Part shown: piece after piece, positions 8,366 through 16,714 of the stretch
How the letters are laid out: each line of letters starts with the position of its first letter
Position numbering within the stretch: the stretch's first letter is position 1
Origin: Bacteroidales bacterium
GTDB taxonomy: Bacteria > Bacteroidota > Bacteroidia > Bacteroidales > WCHB1-69
Direction of reading: 5' to 3'
Length of the DNA: 31,873 bases
NCBI GenBank assembly: GCA_031272415.1
Contig: JAISTU010000153.1
Span: forward strand, 1 to 31,873
The notes under the pieces: generated by a model
What the model was told of the DNA's origin: nothing
Databases searched by the model: none
What the model saw: only the letters and a program-made list of their open reading frames with translations
Made by a program: the position numbers and the translations under genes

Positions 8366-8399
8366 ACACACATTATAATAAGTATATGTAAAAGTTAAA

Positions 8400-9629
8400 T
8401 TAAAAACTTAGAATTGCTTTTTCAATCAAAGCACAAGCCTCTAAAAGTTGTTCTTCCGTAATCACCAAAGGCGGTGCAAAACGAATTATATCACCATGAG
8501 TAGGCTTTGCCAATACTCCAAAATCTCTCATTTTGAGGCAAACATCCCAGGCTTCTTTACCGTCTTTTTGTTTAATAACCACTGCATTAAGCAATCCTTT
8601 ACCTCGTACAAGTTTAATCATATCCGATTGTATTGCACGTATTCTTTGACGGAAAATATTGCCCAAATGTTCGGCTTTTTGTGCCAAATTTTCTTCTTTT
8701 ACTACTTCCAAAGCCGCAATTGCTACCTTACAAGCCAATGGAAAACCGCCAAAAGTAGAGCCGTGTTCGCCCGGTTTGATAGTGAGCATTATATCATCGT
8801 CCGCCAAAACAGCCGAAATCGGCAATACACCCCCCGACAATGCTTTGCCCAAAATAAGAATATCAGGACGTACATTTTCGTGGTCACATGCCAATAATTT
8901 ACCTGTTCGGGCTATCCCTGTTTGCACTTCATCGGCAATAAACAAAACATTGTGAGCCTTGCAAAGGTCGTATGCTTTTTTCAAATAACCGTCATCAGGT
9001 ACATAAACGCCTGCCTCTCCCTGAATAGGCTCTACCAAAAAGGCTGCAATTTTTGAGCCTTCTGCTTTGAGTACCTTTTCCAATTCAGCCGTATCATTAT
9101 AAGGAATACGAATAAAACCAGGCGTCAGCGGACCGTAATTGGCATAAGAATCAGGGTCATTGGACATGGTGATAATGGTAATTGTTCGCCCGTGAAAATT
9201 GCCTTCACAACAAATAATTTTTACCTCATCATTAGGAATACCTTTTTTGACTACACCCCAACGTCTTGCCAATTTGAGTGCCGTTTCGTCTGCTTCTGCA
9301 CCTGTATTCATTGGCAATACTTTTTGATAGCCAAAATATTCGGTTACATATTTTTCATACGTCCCCAAACAATCATTGTAAAAAGCCCTCGAAGTGAGTG
9401 TCAATACATCAGATTGTTCTTTGAGTGCGGCTACAATTTTGGGATGACAATGTCCTTGATTAACAGCAGAATAGGCAGACAAAAAGTCAAAATATTGTTT
9501 GCCTTCCACATCCCAAACGTATGCACCTTGTCCTTTTTTCAGCACTACCGGCAGGGGATGATAATTATGAGCACCATATTGTGCCTCCATTTTCATCGCT
9601 TGTTCACTTGATGTTATCTTTTCAATCAT
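8400..9629 (-). CDS. rocD: Ornithine aminotransferase
   Basis: A PLP-dependent class III aminotransferase converting L-ornithine and 2-oxoglutarate to glutamate 5-semialdehyde and glutamate, linking arginine breakdown with proline and glutamate metabolism. From this ATG the protein is 409 aa. Landmarks are 'FDFLSAYSAVNQGHCHPKI', 'NTGAEADETALKLARRWG', 'CEGNFHGRTI', 'EPIQGEAGVYVPDDGY', 'FIADEVQTGIARTGK', and the PLP lysine (K262) in 'LILGKALSGGVLP'. The 'LSAYSAVNQGHCHP' text is typical of ornithine rather than acetylornithine aminotransferase. The frame extends to 9674, but a TATCTTTG promoter box overlaps that extension, so 9629 is the better start. It appears monocistronic. Confidence 0.93.
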   Translation of the reverse strand: MIEKITSSEQAMKMEAQYGAHNYHPLPVVLKKGQGAYVWDVEGKQYFDFLSAYSAVNQGHCHPKIVAALKEQSDVLTLTSRAFYNDCLGTYEKYVTEYFGYQKVLPMNTGAEADETALKLARRWGVVKKGIPNDEVKIICCEGNFHGRTITIITMSNDPDSYANYGPLTPGFIRIPYNDTAELEKVLKAEGSKIAAFLVEPIQGEAGVYVPDDGYLKKAYDLCKAHNVLFIADEVQTGIARTGKLLACDHENVRPDILILGKALSGGVLPISAVLADDDIMLTIKPGEHGSTFGGFPLACKVAIAALEVVKEENLAQKAEHLGNIFRQRIRAIQSDMIKLVRGKGLLNAVVIKQKDGKEAWDVCLKMRDFGVLAKPTHGDIIRFAPPLVITEEQLLEACALIEKAILSF

Positions 9630-9671
9630 ATTTACCTTTATTAAATAAGTATTATTTATTCTACTAAAATA

Positions 9672-9707
9672 CAAAGATACACCTTTTTGTCAATTAAAAA
9701 TCAAAAA
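9672..9707 (-). promoter_or_regulatory. Promoter of rocD
   Basis: On the minus strand TATCTTTG (9679 to 9672) is preceded by an A/T block ending in TTG (9693 to 9691), again with 11 nt between TTG and TA. The predicted start near 9665 leaves a leader of about 35 nt to the ATG at 9629. Confidence 0.75.
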
Positions 9708-9716
9708 CGTTTTTTT

Positions 9717-9807
9717 ATGAAAATCGTGGTTCAGACAAATTTTAGAACGGTTTTATCCCAAAATGCAAAAAAAAATCTACACTCTACACTCTACACTCTA
9801 CACTCTG
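9717..9807. repeat. Modular repeats between divergent promoters
   Basis: From left to right are 'gaaaatcgtggttcagac' (about 9719-9736), a block 'aaattttagaacggttttat' continuing to 'cccaaaatgcaaaaaaa' (9737-9773), and nearly four copies of the 9-mer TCTACACTC (9775-9807). These equal the right-hand layers of the nested element at 12196-12507. The rocD promoter lies immediately to the left and the 9902 gene promoter to the right. Confidence 0.8.
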
Positions 9808-9816
9808 AAAAAAAAG

Positions 9817-9852
9817 TTTTTAATTTTTAATTGAATATTTTGTGTATCTTTG
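9817..9852 (+). promoter_or_regulatory. Promoter of the Skp-like gene
   Basis: TTTTTAATTTTTAATTG at 9817-9833 is followed 11 nt later by TATCTTTG at 9845-9852. Predicted transcription starts near 9859, about 40 nt before the ATG at 9902. Confidence 0.75.
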
Positions 9853-9901
9853 TAAAATTGGAAATAAAAATATTAAAAAACAGATAAAATAAATTTTAAG
9901 A

Positions 9902-10648
9902 ATGGATTTAGAAGAAAGAGGATCGGAAAAACAAGATTTTATGTCAGAAGAAATTGATAATCAAACTGTTAAAGATACAACAGAAACTAAATTGAAAGCA
10001 ATAGAATTGACACCAACAAAATCTGAATTTGGATTGAAAGGAATTTGGATTGCATTGATTGTCATTGCATTGGCGGTTATAGGATTGTATATTGCGCATT
10101 TTACAAGTAACTCAAATAACGGAGGCAATAAAACGACTTTTGTAGGAAGTGATACAGTGTCAATGTTAGTATTAACCATTGATAATGACTCCATTACAGA
10201 TACTACAAAGTATGAATTAGCACGCATTTTACTCTCCGAATTGACGCAAGAAATGGATAAATATCAACGAGAATTAGCCTCAAAAAGCAGCAGTTTGCAG
10301 GAAAGGTATCAAAATTATATGATTAACAAGCAAAGTGGTGTTTTGACACAATCTCAAATGGATAGAACGGAAAAACAACTCACTTCCGAACAGGCGGCTT
10401 TGGAGGCTCTTAATGCAAAATACAGCACGATAATGGAGCAAAAACAAATCAATGTTCAAAACGAAATCAGAGACTCTATTATAAATGCGACTAACAGAGT
10501 CAATGAGCGTTATCATGCGGATTACATTTTTGCCAAAGGTATGGCATCTGTGATTGTACATTCCAATCCTATTTATGATATTACCAATGAGGTTTTGGAA
10601 GAAATGAACAGAGCATATAAAGCGTCCGAAACTTCCAATAAAAAATAA
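9902..10648 (+). CDS. OmpH/Skp-like protein with N-terminal membrane anchor
   Basis: A 248-aa protein with a ~50-residue acidic and polar N-terminus, one membrane segment (about residues 48-68, 'IWIALIVIALAVIGLYIAHF'), a short linker, then an OmpH/Skp-like region. That region shows a beta strand near 'SMLVLTIDNDSI', a long charged coiled coil from about residue 105 to 190, and a C-terminal strand 'ADYIFAKGMASVIVHSNPIYDIT', which resembles the C-terminal part of Skp family chaperones. Skp proteins hold unfolded outer membrane proteins in the periplasm. Here the usual cleaved signal is replaced by an anchor preceded by a cytoplasmic tail. An internal ATG at 9941 is an alternative start. It is the first gene of a three-gene operon. 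Confidence 0.72.
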   Translation: MDLEERGSEKQDFMSEEIDNQTVKDTTETKLKAIELTPTKSEFGLKGIWIALIVIALAVIGLYIAHFTSNSNNGGNKTTFVGSDTVSMLVLTIDNDSITDTTKYELARILLSELTQEMDKYQRELASKSSSLQERYQNYMINKQSGVLTQSQMDRTEKQLTSEQAALEALNAKYSTIMEQKQINVQNEIRDSIINATNRVNERYHADYIFAKGMASVIVHSNPIYDITNEVLEEMNRAYKASETSNKK

Positions 10649-10662
10649 ATAATTTGTCAAAA

Positions 10663-11118
10663 ATGATAAACAGCAAAAAAATACTGCTCTTTTCTTTGTC
10701 GGCAATCATTATTTTGTTGTCGGCTTGTACTGAAAAACGTGAAAAAGTGTCTCAAACTTATGCTGACGGTTTGCCGCGAAAAACAGAAGAATACATTGTC
10801 AAAGACGGTAAAGAAGTGCTTTTTAAGGAAACGTTTTATTTTCCTGCAACACAAAAGAACCAAAAACAACAAAAATATATTGAAGGTACATACGATGAAA
10901 CGAGCGGAAATAGAGATAAAACATGGACAAGTTGGTTCGATAATGGTCAGAAAAACAGCGAATTAACTTATTCTGACGGCAAAGAAAACGGAATATATCA
11001 CGTTTGGTATCGCAACGGACAATTGCGTATTAGCGGTCAATATAAAGAGGGAAAGCAAGTCGGCAAATGGTTTACTTATGACTCGTTGGGCAACGTAACT
11101 TCCGAAAAAACGTTCTAA
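10663..11118 (+). CDS. MORN-repeat lipoprotein
   Basis: From the ATG at 10663 the protein is 151 aa with a lipoprotein signal ending in LLSAC. The mature part contains about three MORN-variant (MORN_2) repeats: 'WTSWFDNGQKNSELTYSDGK', 'GIYHVWYRNGQLRISGQYKE', 'GKWFTYDSLGNVTSEKTF'. Such proteins are often auto-labelled YwqK-family antitoxins, but the lipoprotein signal and absence of a toxin partner argue against that here. It is probably anchored at the outer or inner membrane facing the periplasm, with unknown function. It starts 14 bp after the Skp-like gene and ends 25 bp before terC. The frame also opens at a TTG three codons upstream, which is less likely. Confidence 0.85.
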   Translation: MINSKKILLFSLSAIIILLSACTEKREKVSQTYADGLPRKTEEYIVKDGKEVLFKETFYFPATQKNQKQQKYIEGTYDETSGNRDKTWTSWFDNGQKNSELTYSDGKENGIYHVWYRNGQLRISGQYKEGKQVGKWFTYDSLGNVTSEKTF

Positions 11119-11143
11119 TAAACCTTTGTAGAAAAGTACAGTA

Positions 11144-12187
11144 ATGAGTGAAATTCTTTTTTTAGTTGGTTTTTTGGTGCTTATTTCGCTCTTTTTGGCG
11201 ATGGATTTGGGGATTTTTAATAAAAACAGCCACCAAATTTCGGTCAAAGAGTCGTTGATTTTTACAGGAGTATGGATAGGTTTGGCGTTGTTGTTTTTTA
11301 TTGGCTTGCGTTTTTTCGGACATCTTATACATGGCATTGATAATCAAGCAGTTTTAGAGACTATCAATGCTCAAAATAAGCACGGATTGACTTTTCCTGC
11401 TCAAAATACTTTTTTAGAAAATCTTCAATTGTATCGCAATCAACTGTCATTAGAATTTTTGACCGGTTACACGATAGAATATGCACTTTCGATAGATAAT
11501 ATTTTTGTTATTTTAATGATTTTCATTAGTTTCGGGGTGGATACTAAGTATTATCATCGGGTATTATTTTGGGGAATTATTGGTGCAGTTGTCATGCGAT
11601 TTGTGTTTATTTTCACCATTTCGGCACTTATTCACCAATTTGAATGGATTTTGTTGATTTTTGGGGCATTATTGATATATAGTGCCATAAAAATGTTCAT
11701 TTCCCGCAATGCAAAAGAGGATAATGATGTCAAAAACAATAAGATAGTAAAATTTGTCAGCAAACATTTTTCGGTTACGCCTGATTATGAGGGTAATAAA
11801 TTTATAGTCAAAAAAGACGGCAAATGGTTTTTAACTCCTTTGTTGTTGGTATTGATAGTGATAGAATTGTCGGATGTGATTTTTGCGGTGGACTCTGTGC
11901 CTGCGATTTTTTCGGTAACGCATGATTCTTACATGGTTTTCTTTTCCAACATTTTTGCTATTATTGGTTTGCGGTCGTTGTTTTTCTTGTTAAGTAGCAT
12001 AGTAAATATGTTTCGTTTTTTGAAAATCGGACTTTCGGTTTTGTTGGCATTCGTAGGCGTCAAAATGTTTTTGGAAATTTTGTTTCATATTGACATTCCG
12101 ACCTTATTTTCATTGCTAATTATCGTCGGGATTTTAGCCGTTTGCATATTGCTTTCGCTCATTATCCCTAAAAAAAAGGAGAATTGA
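11144..12187 (+). CDS. TerC/Alx family integral membrane protein
   Basis: A 347-aa polytopic protein of the TerC family. Members include Alx and TerC, implicated in manganese export and metalation of exported proteins and, in some bacteria, tellurite resistance. Family motifs are 'FLTGYTIEYALSIDNIFVILMIF' and 'VIELSDVIFAVDSVPAIF', with acidic residues in membrane helices that are thought to bind metal. There are about eight or nine hydrophobic segments, with a charged cytoplasmic loop near residues 190-225. It ends the operon begun by the Skp-like gene. No ter-cluster partners are present, so tellurite resistance is not implied. Confidence 0.9.
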   Translation: MSEILFLVGFLVLISLFLAMDLGIFNKNSHQISVKESLIFTGVWIGLALLFFIGLRFFGHLIHGIDNQAVLETINAQNKHGLTFPAQNTFLENLQLYRNQLSLEFLTGYTIEYALSIDNIFVILMIFISFGVDTKYYHRVLFWGIIGAVVMRFVFIFTISALIHQFEWILLIFGALLIYSAIKMFISRNAKEDNDVKNNKIVKFVSKHFSVTPDYEGNKFIVKKDGKWFLTPLLLVLIVIELSDVIFAVDSVPAIFSVTHDSYMVFFSNIFAIIGLRSLFFLLSSIVNMFRFLKIGLSVLLAFVGVKMFLEILFHIDIPTLFSLLIIVGILAVCILLSLIIPKKKEN

Positions 12188-12195
12188 TTTTTTTC

Positions 12196-12507
12196 AGAGT
12201 GTAGAGTGAAGAGTGTAGAGATTTACGATTTTAGATTTTTAGATTTTTTTGCATTTTGGGATAAAACCGTTCTAAAATTTGTCTGAACCATGATTTTCAT
12301 AAGATTTGTAAGATTAGCATGATTATTTATGATTGTAGAGACGGTGCATGCGCCGTCTCTACTCTATGCTTATAAAATCAAAAAAAATCACAGTTCAGAC
12401 AAGGGGATTGCGGTGCACGCCCGCAATGACGAGGCGGAGGGGGAGGTGCAAATTTTAGAACAAATTGATTAAAAAAAGCAAAAAAAATCTCTACACTCTA
12501 CACTCTG
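12196..12507. repeat. Nested inverted-repeat intergenic element
   Basis: This gene-free stretch is a set of layers mirrored about its centre. Left: 9-mer GAGTGTAGA repeats (12196-12220), 'gcattttgggataaaaccg' + 'ttctaaaatttg' (12251-12281), then 'gtctgaaccatgattttcat' (12281-12300). Centre: palindrome GTAGAGACGG...CCGTCTCTAC (12335-12362). Right: 'aaatcacagttcagacaa' (about 12386-12403), a hairpin ATTGCGG...CCGCAAT (12407-12427), 'aaattttagaacaaattg' (12450-12467), and CTACACTCT repeats (12488-12507). A run of 'ttacgattttagatttttag' also lies at 12223-12243. No transposase gene is present. Confidence 0.85.
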
Positions 12508-12517
12508 AAAAAAAACG

Positions 12518-12553
12518 TTTTTAATTTTTAATTGCTAAAAAGGTGTACTTTTG
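12518..12553 (+). promoter_or_regulatory. Promoter of the DUF3990 remnant
   Basis: TTTTTAATTTTTAATTG at 12518-12534 is followed 11 nt later by TACTTTTG at 12546-12553. It is still intact in front of a decayed gene. Confidence 0.65.
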
Positions 12554-12594
12554 TAAAATAGTAAAATCATTTGAAGTGATAGATAGTACAAATT

Positions 12595-12834
12595 ATGAAA
12601 GTTTATCATGGCAGTTATGTAGCAATAGAAAAACTAAAAATCATAGAAACGTGATTGTCAATGCAATAGGAAAAGAAAAATTACAACATATCTTTGATTT
12701 GGCAGACGTTTATCATTGCGAAAATATGGATAAATTCGTGGCTTTCACGCAAAATTGAGGACTTTAACAGCAGTGTTTATTACGAAAGCCCGCCCTATTT
12801 GACACAATCGTATTTTAAAGGAGATTGTCTTTAA
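12595..12834 (+). pseudogene. Remnant of a DUF3990-type locus
   Basis: The ATG at 12595 opens with 'MKVYHGSYVAIEKLKIIET', which matches the start of DUF3990 proteins, but stops at 12652-12654 after 19 codons (normal members are far longer). A GTG overlapping that stop (12651) opens another frame reading 'IGKEKLQHIFDLADVYHCEN', which ends at 12758. The text then continues in a different frame as 'WLSRKIEDFNSSVYYESPPY' to the stop at 12832-12834. The simplest reading is a deletion joining the head of a DUF3990 gene to the tail of a neighbouring gene, plus a frameshift in the tail. The upstream promoter is intact. DUF3990 genes are often thought to be toxin-like, but that is not established here. 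Confidence 0.6.
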
Positions 12835-12870
12835 TCGGCAAATAAAACATGCAAAATTAGAAAAAAATTT

Positions 12871-13665
12871 TTATCCTAATGCCACATCTAAAATCATCAT
12901 CAAAAGGAAACCAGCCATGACCGAAAGCGTTCCTATATTGGAATGCTCGCCAAGGTGGGCTTCGGGAATCAACTCTTCCACAACAACATAGAGCATCGCA
13001 CCGGCTGCAAATGCCAACAACCAAGGCATAATCGGCACTGTAATCCCCGCAATCAAAATCATCAATAAGCCAAAAACAGGCTCAACTACACCCGAAATGC
13101 ACCCCAAAAAGAAAGATTTTTTAGTGCTAATGCCCTCTTGTCGCAAAGGCAATGCAACCGCCGCTCCTTCGGGGAAGTTTTGGATACCGATTCCTATCGC
13201 CAACGCCAGTGCGGAATACAAAGCGGTGTCGGTCCCTTGTTGTGCCGCCAGCGCAAATGCCAGCCCGACCGCCATGCCTTCAGGTATATTGTGCAAAGTT
13301 ACCGCCGAAACGAGCAATGTAGTCCGCTTCATGGAAGACGAAACTCCCTCACGTACATTGGTCATCGGGTGAATGTGCGGTATCAATTTATCCAATCCGA
13401 ACAAAAATAATACCCCTATCAAAAAGCCTCCTGCGGCAGGTAACCATGCGATAATTCCTTGATTTTGTGCAGATTCTATGGCAGGTTGCAACAAACCAAA
13501 TACGGCGGCGGCTATCATTATGCCTGCTGCAAATCCCAAAAATATAGTCTGTATTTTGGGAGAACTTTTTTTATGAAACAAAAAAACTGTTGCCGCCCCC
13601 AAACAAGTCATCAAAAAAATAAACCCTGTACCACCGGCTACCCATGCCAATATATTAAATTGCAT
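12871..13665 (-). CDS. ZIP family divalent metal transporter
   Basis: A 264-aa membrane protein of the ZIP family, importing zinc, iron or related divalent cations into the cytoplasm. Eight hydrophobic segments are visible. The binuclear metal site motifs are present: 'TLHNIPEGMAVG' in helix 4 and 'IQNFPEGAAVALPL' in helix 5, with the helix 6-7 region 'VVEELIPEAHLGEH' also typical. The histidine-containing loop 'KLIPHIHPM' precedes helix 4. It resembles the GufA/ZupT-like bacterial branch. The start is 12 bp after the BatA-domain gene stop, so it is the third gene of a minus-strand operon with a GldA-like ATPase. Substrate cannot be decided from sequence alone. Confidence 0.93.
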   Translation of the reverse strand: MQFNILAWVAGGTGFIFLMTCLGAATVFLFHKKSSPKIQTIFLGFAAGIMIAAAVFGLLQPAIESAQNQGIIAWLPAAGGFLIGVLFLFGLDKLIPHIHPMTNVREGVSSSMKRTTLLVSAVTLHNIPEGMAVGLAFALAAQQGTDTALYSALALAIGIGIQNFPEGAAVALPLRQEGISTKKSFFLGCISGVVEPVFGLLMILIAGITVPIMPWLLAFAAGAMLYVVVEELIPEAHLGEHSNIGTLSVMAGFLLMMILDVALG

Positions 13666-13677
13666 ATTTGAATAAAA

Positions 13678-15717
13678 TTATTTCCAAAATCGAATAATCA
13701 AAATTTCTCCTAACAATGCCGCCAAAGCCAAAATAACAAATAAAACATACAACTGCAAACCGTTACTATTTATCTGCATATTAACCACTTCCGCAGATTT
13801 GTTTTGAATGTTGGCAATTTTGAAATCGGATAAATTTTCTTTTTTCAACAAATCTTTCAGTTCTGATGCATCAAAAAACTTCATGTCAGACTCTAATCTA
13901 TTGTAATTAAACGCAATACCCATTAGCAAAGAATCGGCATACCATACGCCAAAATTGCCTGCTTTTTCAATTTTTTCATTAAAAATTAATTGAGAACCTT
14001 GTATATTGTTGATAATCAATGGAATAAAAACAATATCTTTGTCTTTGATTTCAATAATTTCGTCTTTAAAAAGTTTTAAATTATTGAGTGTCAGCCCTGT
14101 TTCAACGCCAATGGTTACGTACAATTGCATGGCAATTCCTGAGAAAAGCGACATATTGTAAATAGCAGGAACAAAGACTGCATGTCGCTGAAAATCAGTG
14201 AATTTATCACTCGGATATACACTCATCAAAAACACCGTCCCGCTGCCTATTTTTTGCGAAAACAAAAGCGGATTTCCATTTTCAGTTTCGATAATGTTTT
14301 CTTTGTTCGTCGCTAATGTTTTTTCGCACGTAAAGTATTGAAATACAGAAGGTAGTGATATATTTTCAGGATATTGTTCAAACACGTTGGCAAACAAAGG
14401 ATGTTGCAAATTGAGTTCGGAAATTTTGAGTTGAGATTTTACCAAATTACCAAAATTAGTAACTCCAAGTGTTTGATTAAGAGCATTATCGTAAGTTTCT
14501 AACTCTGCGGGAGGTAAAATCAACAAAATACCGCCGTTTTGAACATATTGTGTCAATTCTTGTACCAATCCATTGGATAAATTGCCACTGTTTTCAATGA
14601 TTATCAGCGATTGTTGAGCGAGCGTGGAATAATTGACATTTCGCAAATGCGTATGCTCATAATCAACGGTAGAATCTTTGCCAAATAAGGCTGTAAAATA
14701 CTCATTATCAGACTTATCATACAAAAATAAAATTTTACTTTTTTCTTTGGCAAGGAAAGAAAAATACATTTTGTCATCAAAAGTTATAGGATAGTCTGTA
14801 ATTTCTACAAAACCGTCTTGAAGACGCTGATTATCAATAGTATAATTTAATTTTATTTCTGTAAAACCATTTTTAGGGATGTCGGCAACAGCGAGTGCTT
14901 TTTGGGTTTGATTGACATACAATCTCACCGGCAATTTTTCCACATCTGCATCAGAAGTATTACGTAAAACCACGTGCAAAACCACTTGCTGACCTACTTT
15001 ATAATCAGGTGCATCTGTATAAAGTGTATCAATATAAATATTACTTATTTCATTGGAAATCAGAGGAATAAGTGTTGTTTTGAGCATTGTATCCCGCTTT
15101 ATTTGTGCCAAATCAGTTGCCGAAATCTGAAAATCCGAAATAAAATACAAATATTGCGAAGAATTGTTTTGCAAATGAAAACTATGTTGCACATAATCGT
15201 AAATTTCACTCATTTTCCGAGAAACAGACGTAATTTGCACATTTTCAACTTCTTTTATAAACTCTTCTTTATCAACAAATTGCTGATGTTTTCCCTCAAA
15301 ATCATTGGTAATGAGCATAAATTTATCATCACTTTGATACGCATTCGCAATCGCAGTCGCACTCAATTTAGCCTCCTGCAATAAATTACCGCGTTGAGAC
15401 ACGTTTTCCATTGAAAATGAATTATCTATATAAATTCCAACTACAGAATTTCCTGTTTTTGCAGCCCCTTTTTCATTGTTCCAATACGGTCGTGAAAATG
15501 CCAATACTATCGCAATAATTGCCAAAATTCGCATCAATAAAATCAACAGTTTTTTCAATTGAGAGCGCTGATTGGTCTTTTTTTGCAAATCCTGCAAAAA
15601 GCGTGTGTTGGAAAAATAAAAGATTTTATATTTCCTAAAATTAAATAAATGAACCAAAATGGGAATAGCAATCGCCGTTAATCCCCACAGTATCAATGGA
15701 TTAGCAAAATGAAGCAT
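13678..15717 (-). CDS. BatA-domain / VWA membrane protein
   Basis: A 679-aa protein. The N-terminus 'MLHFANPLILWGLTAIAIPI' with 'HLFNFRKYKIFYFSNTRFL' is the BatA (aerotolerance regulator N-terminal) domain, with a second membrane segment near residues 57-75. A von Willebrand A-like domain follows, with a MIDAS start 'GIYIDNSFS' (D98, S100, S102). After it come a beta-rich region, a glutamine amidotransferase-like stretch near residues 340-410 ('GGILLILPPAELETY'), and a C-terminal membrane helix before the final 'RFWK'. Such proteins are widespread in Bacteroidota and have no firm function. The start is 5 bp from the ATPase stop, so they are co-expressed. Confidence 0.87.
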   Translation of the reverse strand: MLHFANPLILWGLTAIAIPILVHLFNFRKYKIFYFSNTRFLQDLQKKTNQRSQLKKLLILLMRILAIIAIVLAFSRPYWNNEKGAAKTGNSVVGIYIDNSFSMENVSQRGNLLQEAKLSATAIANAYQSDDKFMLITNDFEGKHQQFVDKEEFIKEVENVQITSVSRKMSEIYDYVQHSFHLQNNSSQYLYFISDFQISATDLAQIKRDTMLKTTLIPLISNEISNIYIDTLYTDAPDYKVGQQVVLHVVLRNTSDADVEKLPVRLYVNQTQKALAVADIPKNGFTEIKLNYTIDNQRLQDGFVEITDYPITFDDKMYFSFLAKEKSKILFLYDKSDNEYFTALFGKDSTVDYEHTHLRNVNYSTLAQQSLIIIENSGNLSNGLVQELTQYVQNGGILLILPPAELETYDNALNQTLGVTNFGNLVKSQLKISELNLQHPLFANVFEQYPENISLPSVFQYFTCEKTLATNKENIIETENGNPLLFSQKIGSGTVFLMSVYPSDKFTDFQRHAVFVPAIYNMSLFSGIAMQLYVTIGVETGLTLNNLKLFKDEIIEIKDKDIVFIPLIINNIQGSQLIFNEKIEKAGNFGVWYADSLLMGIAFNYNRLESDMKFFDASELKDLLKKENLSDFKIANIQNKSAEVVNMQINSNGLQLYVLFVILALAALLGEILIIRFWK

Positions 15718-15722
15718 ACTTT

Positions 15723-16433
15723 TTAATTAGCCGTAAGTTGGTGAAACAATACCTCCATAGATTGCTCTTTTGTGCTTTTGAGCAACTGTTGCAGACTGTC
15801 ATCGGCTTTGATAACTCCCTTGTCAATGATAATCACTCTATCACAAATCGCCTCCGCCTCCTGCATAATATGTGTCGAAAAGAGTACCGTTTTTGTTTTG
15901 CCGATTTGCTTTATCAGACTGCGAATTTCTATCAATTGATTGGGGTCTAAACCCGATGTCGGCTCGTCCAAAATAAGTACTTTTGGATCGTGTATCAATG
16001 CTCTGGCTAAACCCACACGTTGGCGATACCCCCGCGAAAGGGCTGCAATTTTTTTGTGTTGCTCCCGCTCCAAACCTGTAATTTCAATCATTTGCGATAC
16101 CCTTTCCCCTACTTTTGAAACTTTATAAACGCCCGCCACAAATTCCAAAAATTCTTTTACATACATATCTAAATATAAGGGGTTATTTTCGGGCAAATAA
16201 CCAATCTGTTTTCTCACTTCGATAGGGTTTTCTGTTGTGTCAAAACCACAAACTTGTACCGCACCGGAAGTGGCTGATTTATAAGATGTTATAATTTTCA
16301 TTATCGTAGATTTACCTGCTCCGTTAGGACCTAATAAACCTACAATTTCTCCTTTTTTGAGCGAAAAAGATACATCATCTAATGCTTTTTGCTCTCCATA
16401 TATTTTGGTAACTCCTTTGACAATTATTGACAT
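15723..16433 (-). CDS. gldA: GldA-like ABC transporter ATP-binding protein
   Basis: A 236-aa ABC ATPase. Walker A 'GPNGAGKS' (residues 35-42), Q-loop region 'IGYLPENNPLY', signature 'LSRGYRQRVGLARAL', Walker B 'KVLILDEPTSGLDPNQLIEIR' and the switch His in 'FSTHIMQEAEAICDRV' are all present. The signature text and the 'DPNQLIEIR' tail strongly resemble GldA, the ATPase linked to gliding motility in Bacteroidota, but the protein is shorter at the C-terminus than the ~300 aa usual for GldA. No permease genes (gldF/gldG) are adjacent, so the gldA label is by similarity. First gene of an operon with the BatA-domain and ZIP genes. Confidence 0.82.
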   Translation of the reverse strand: MSIIVKGVTKIYGEQKALDDVSFSLKKGEIVGLLGPNGAGKSTIMKIITSYKSATSGAVQVCGFDTTENPIEVRKQIGYLPENNPLYLDMYVKEFLEFVAGVYKVSKVGERVSQMIEITGLEREQHKKIAALSRGYRQRVGLARALIHDPKVLILDEPTSGLDPNQLIEIRSLIKQIGKTKTVLFSTHIMQEAEAICDRVIIIDKGVIKADDSLQQLLKSTKEQSMEVLFHQLTAN

Positions 16434-16469
16434 TTTTTTCTTCTTTATAAATATAATTGCAACTATTTA

Positions 16470-16505
16470 CAAAGATACACAAATTCTTCAATTAAAAATT
16501 AAAAA
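16470..16505 (-). promoter_or_regulatory. Promoter of the gldA-like operon
   Basis: On the minus strand TATCTTTG (16477 to 16470) is preceded by TTTTTAATTTTTAATTG (16505 to 16489), with 11 nt between TTG and TA. The predicted leader to the ATG at 16433 is about 30 nt. Confidence 0.78.
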
Positions 16506-16518
16506 ACTTTTTTTTTGC

Positions 16519-16713
16519 AATTGAGAATGGAGAATGGAGAATTGAAAATTATTTTTTTTTGCATTTTGGGAGAAAAACGTTCTAAAATTTGTACCTTTCC
16601 TGTCTGAACCACGATTTTCATAAGATTATATGATTAGCATGATTAAAATAATCATATAAATCATTCAAATCATTCCAAATCACAGTTCAGACAATGCAAA
16701 AAAAAAAAAAAAA
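16519..16713. repeat. Nested modular repeats between divergent promoters
   Basis: This fills most of the 355-bp gap between divergent genes. Layers in order are 'ttgagaatggagaatggag' (16521-16539), 'gcattttgggagaaaaacg' + 'ttctaaaatttg' (16561-16591), 'gtctgaaccacgattttca' (16602-16620), the mirrored 'aaatcacagttcagacaa' (16677-16694), and a run of 16 As (16698-16713). The two gttcagac blocks are inverted relative to each other and could form a long imperfect stem. Confidence 0.82.
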
Positions 16714-16714
16714 G

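Noticed and set aside
8316..8399. Possible preQ1 riboswitch before tgt
   Set aside because: The leader is a terminator-like hairpin; the small pseudoknot pattern of preQ1 riboswitches is not visible.
10663..11118. Antitoxin (YwqK family) label for the MORN-repeat protein
   Set aside because: It has a lipoprotein signal and no toxin neighbour; the label would rest only on MORN repeats.
11144..12187. Tellurite resistance role for the TerC-family protein
   Set aside because: No other ter genes are present; most TerC-family proteins outside ter operons handle metals.
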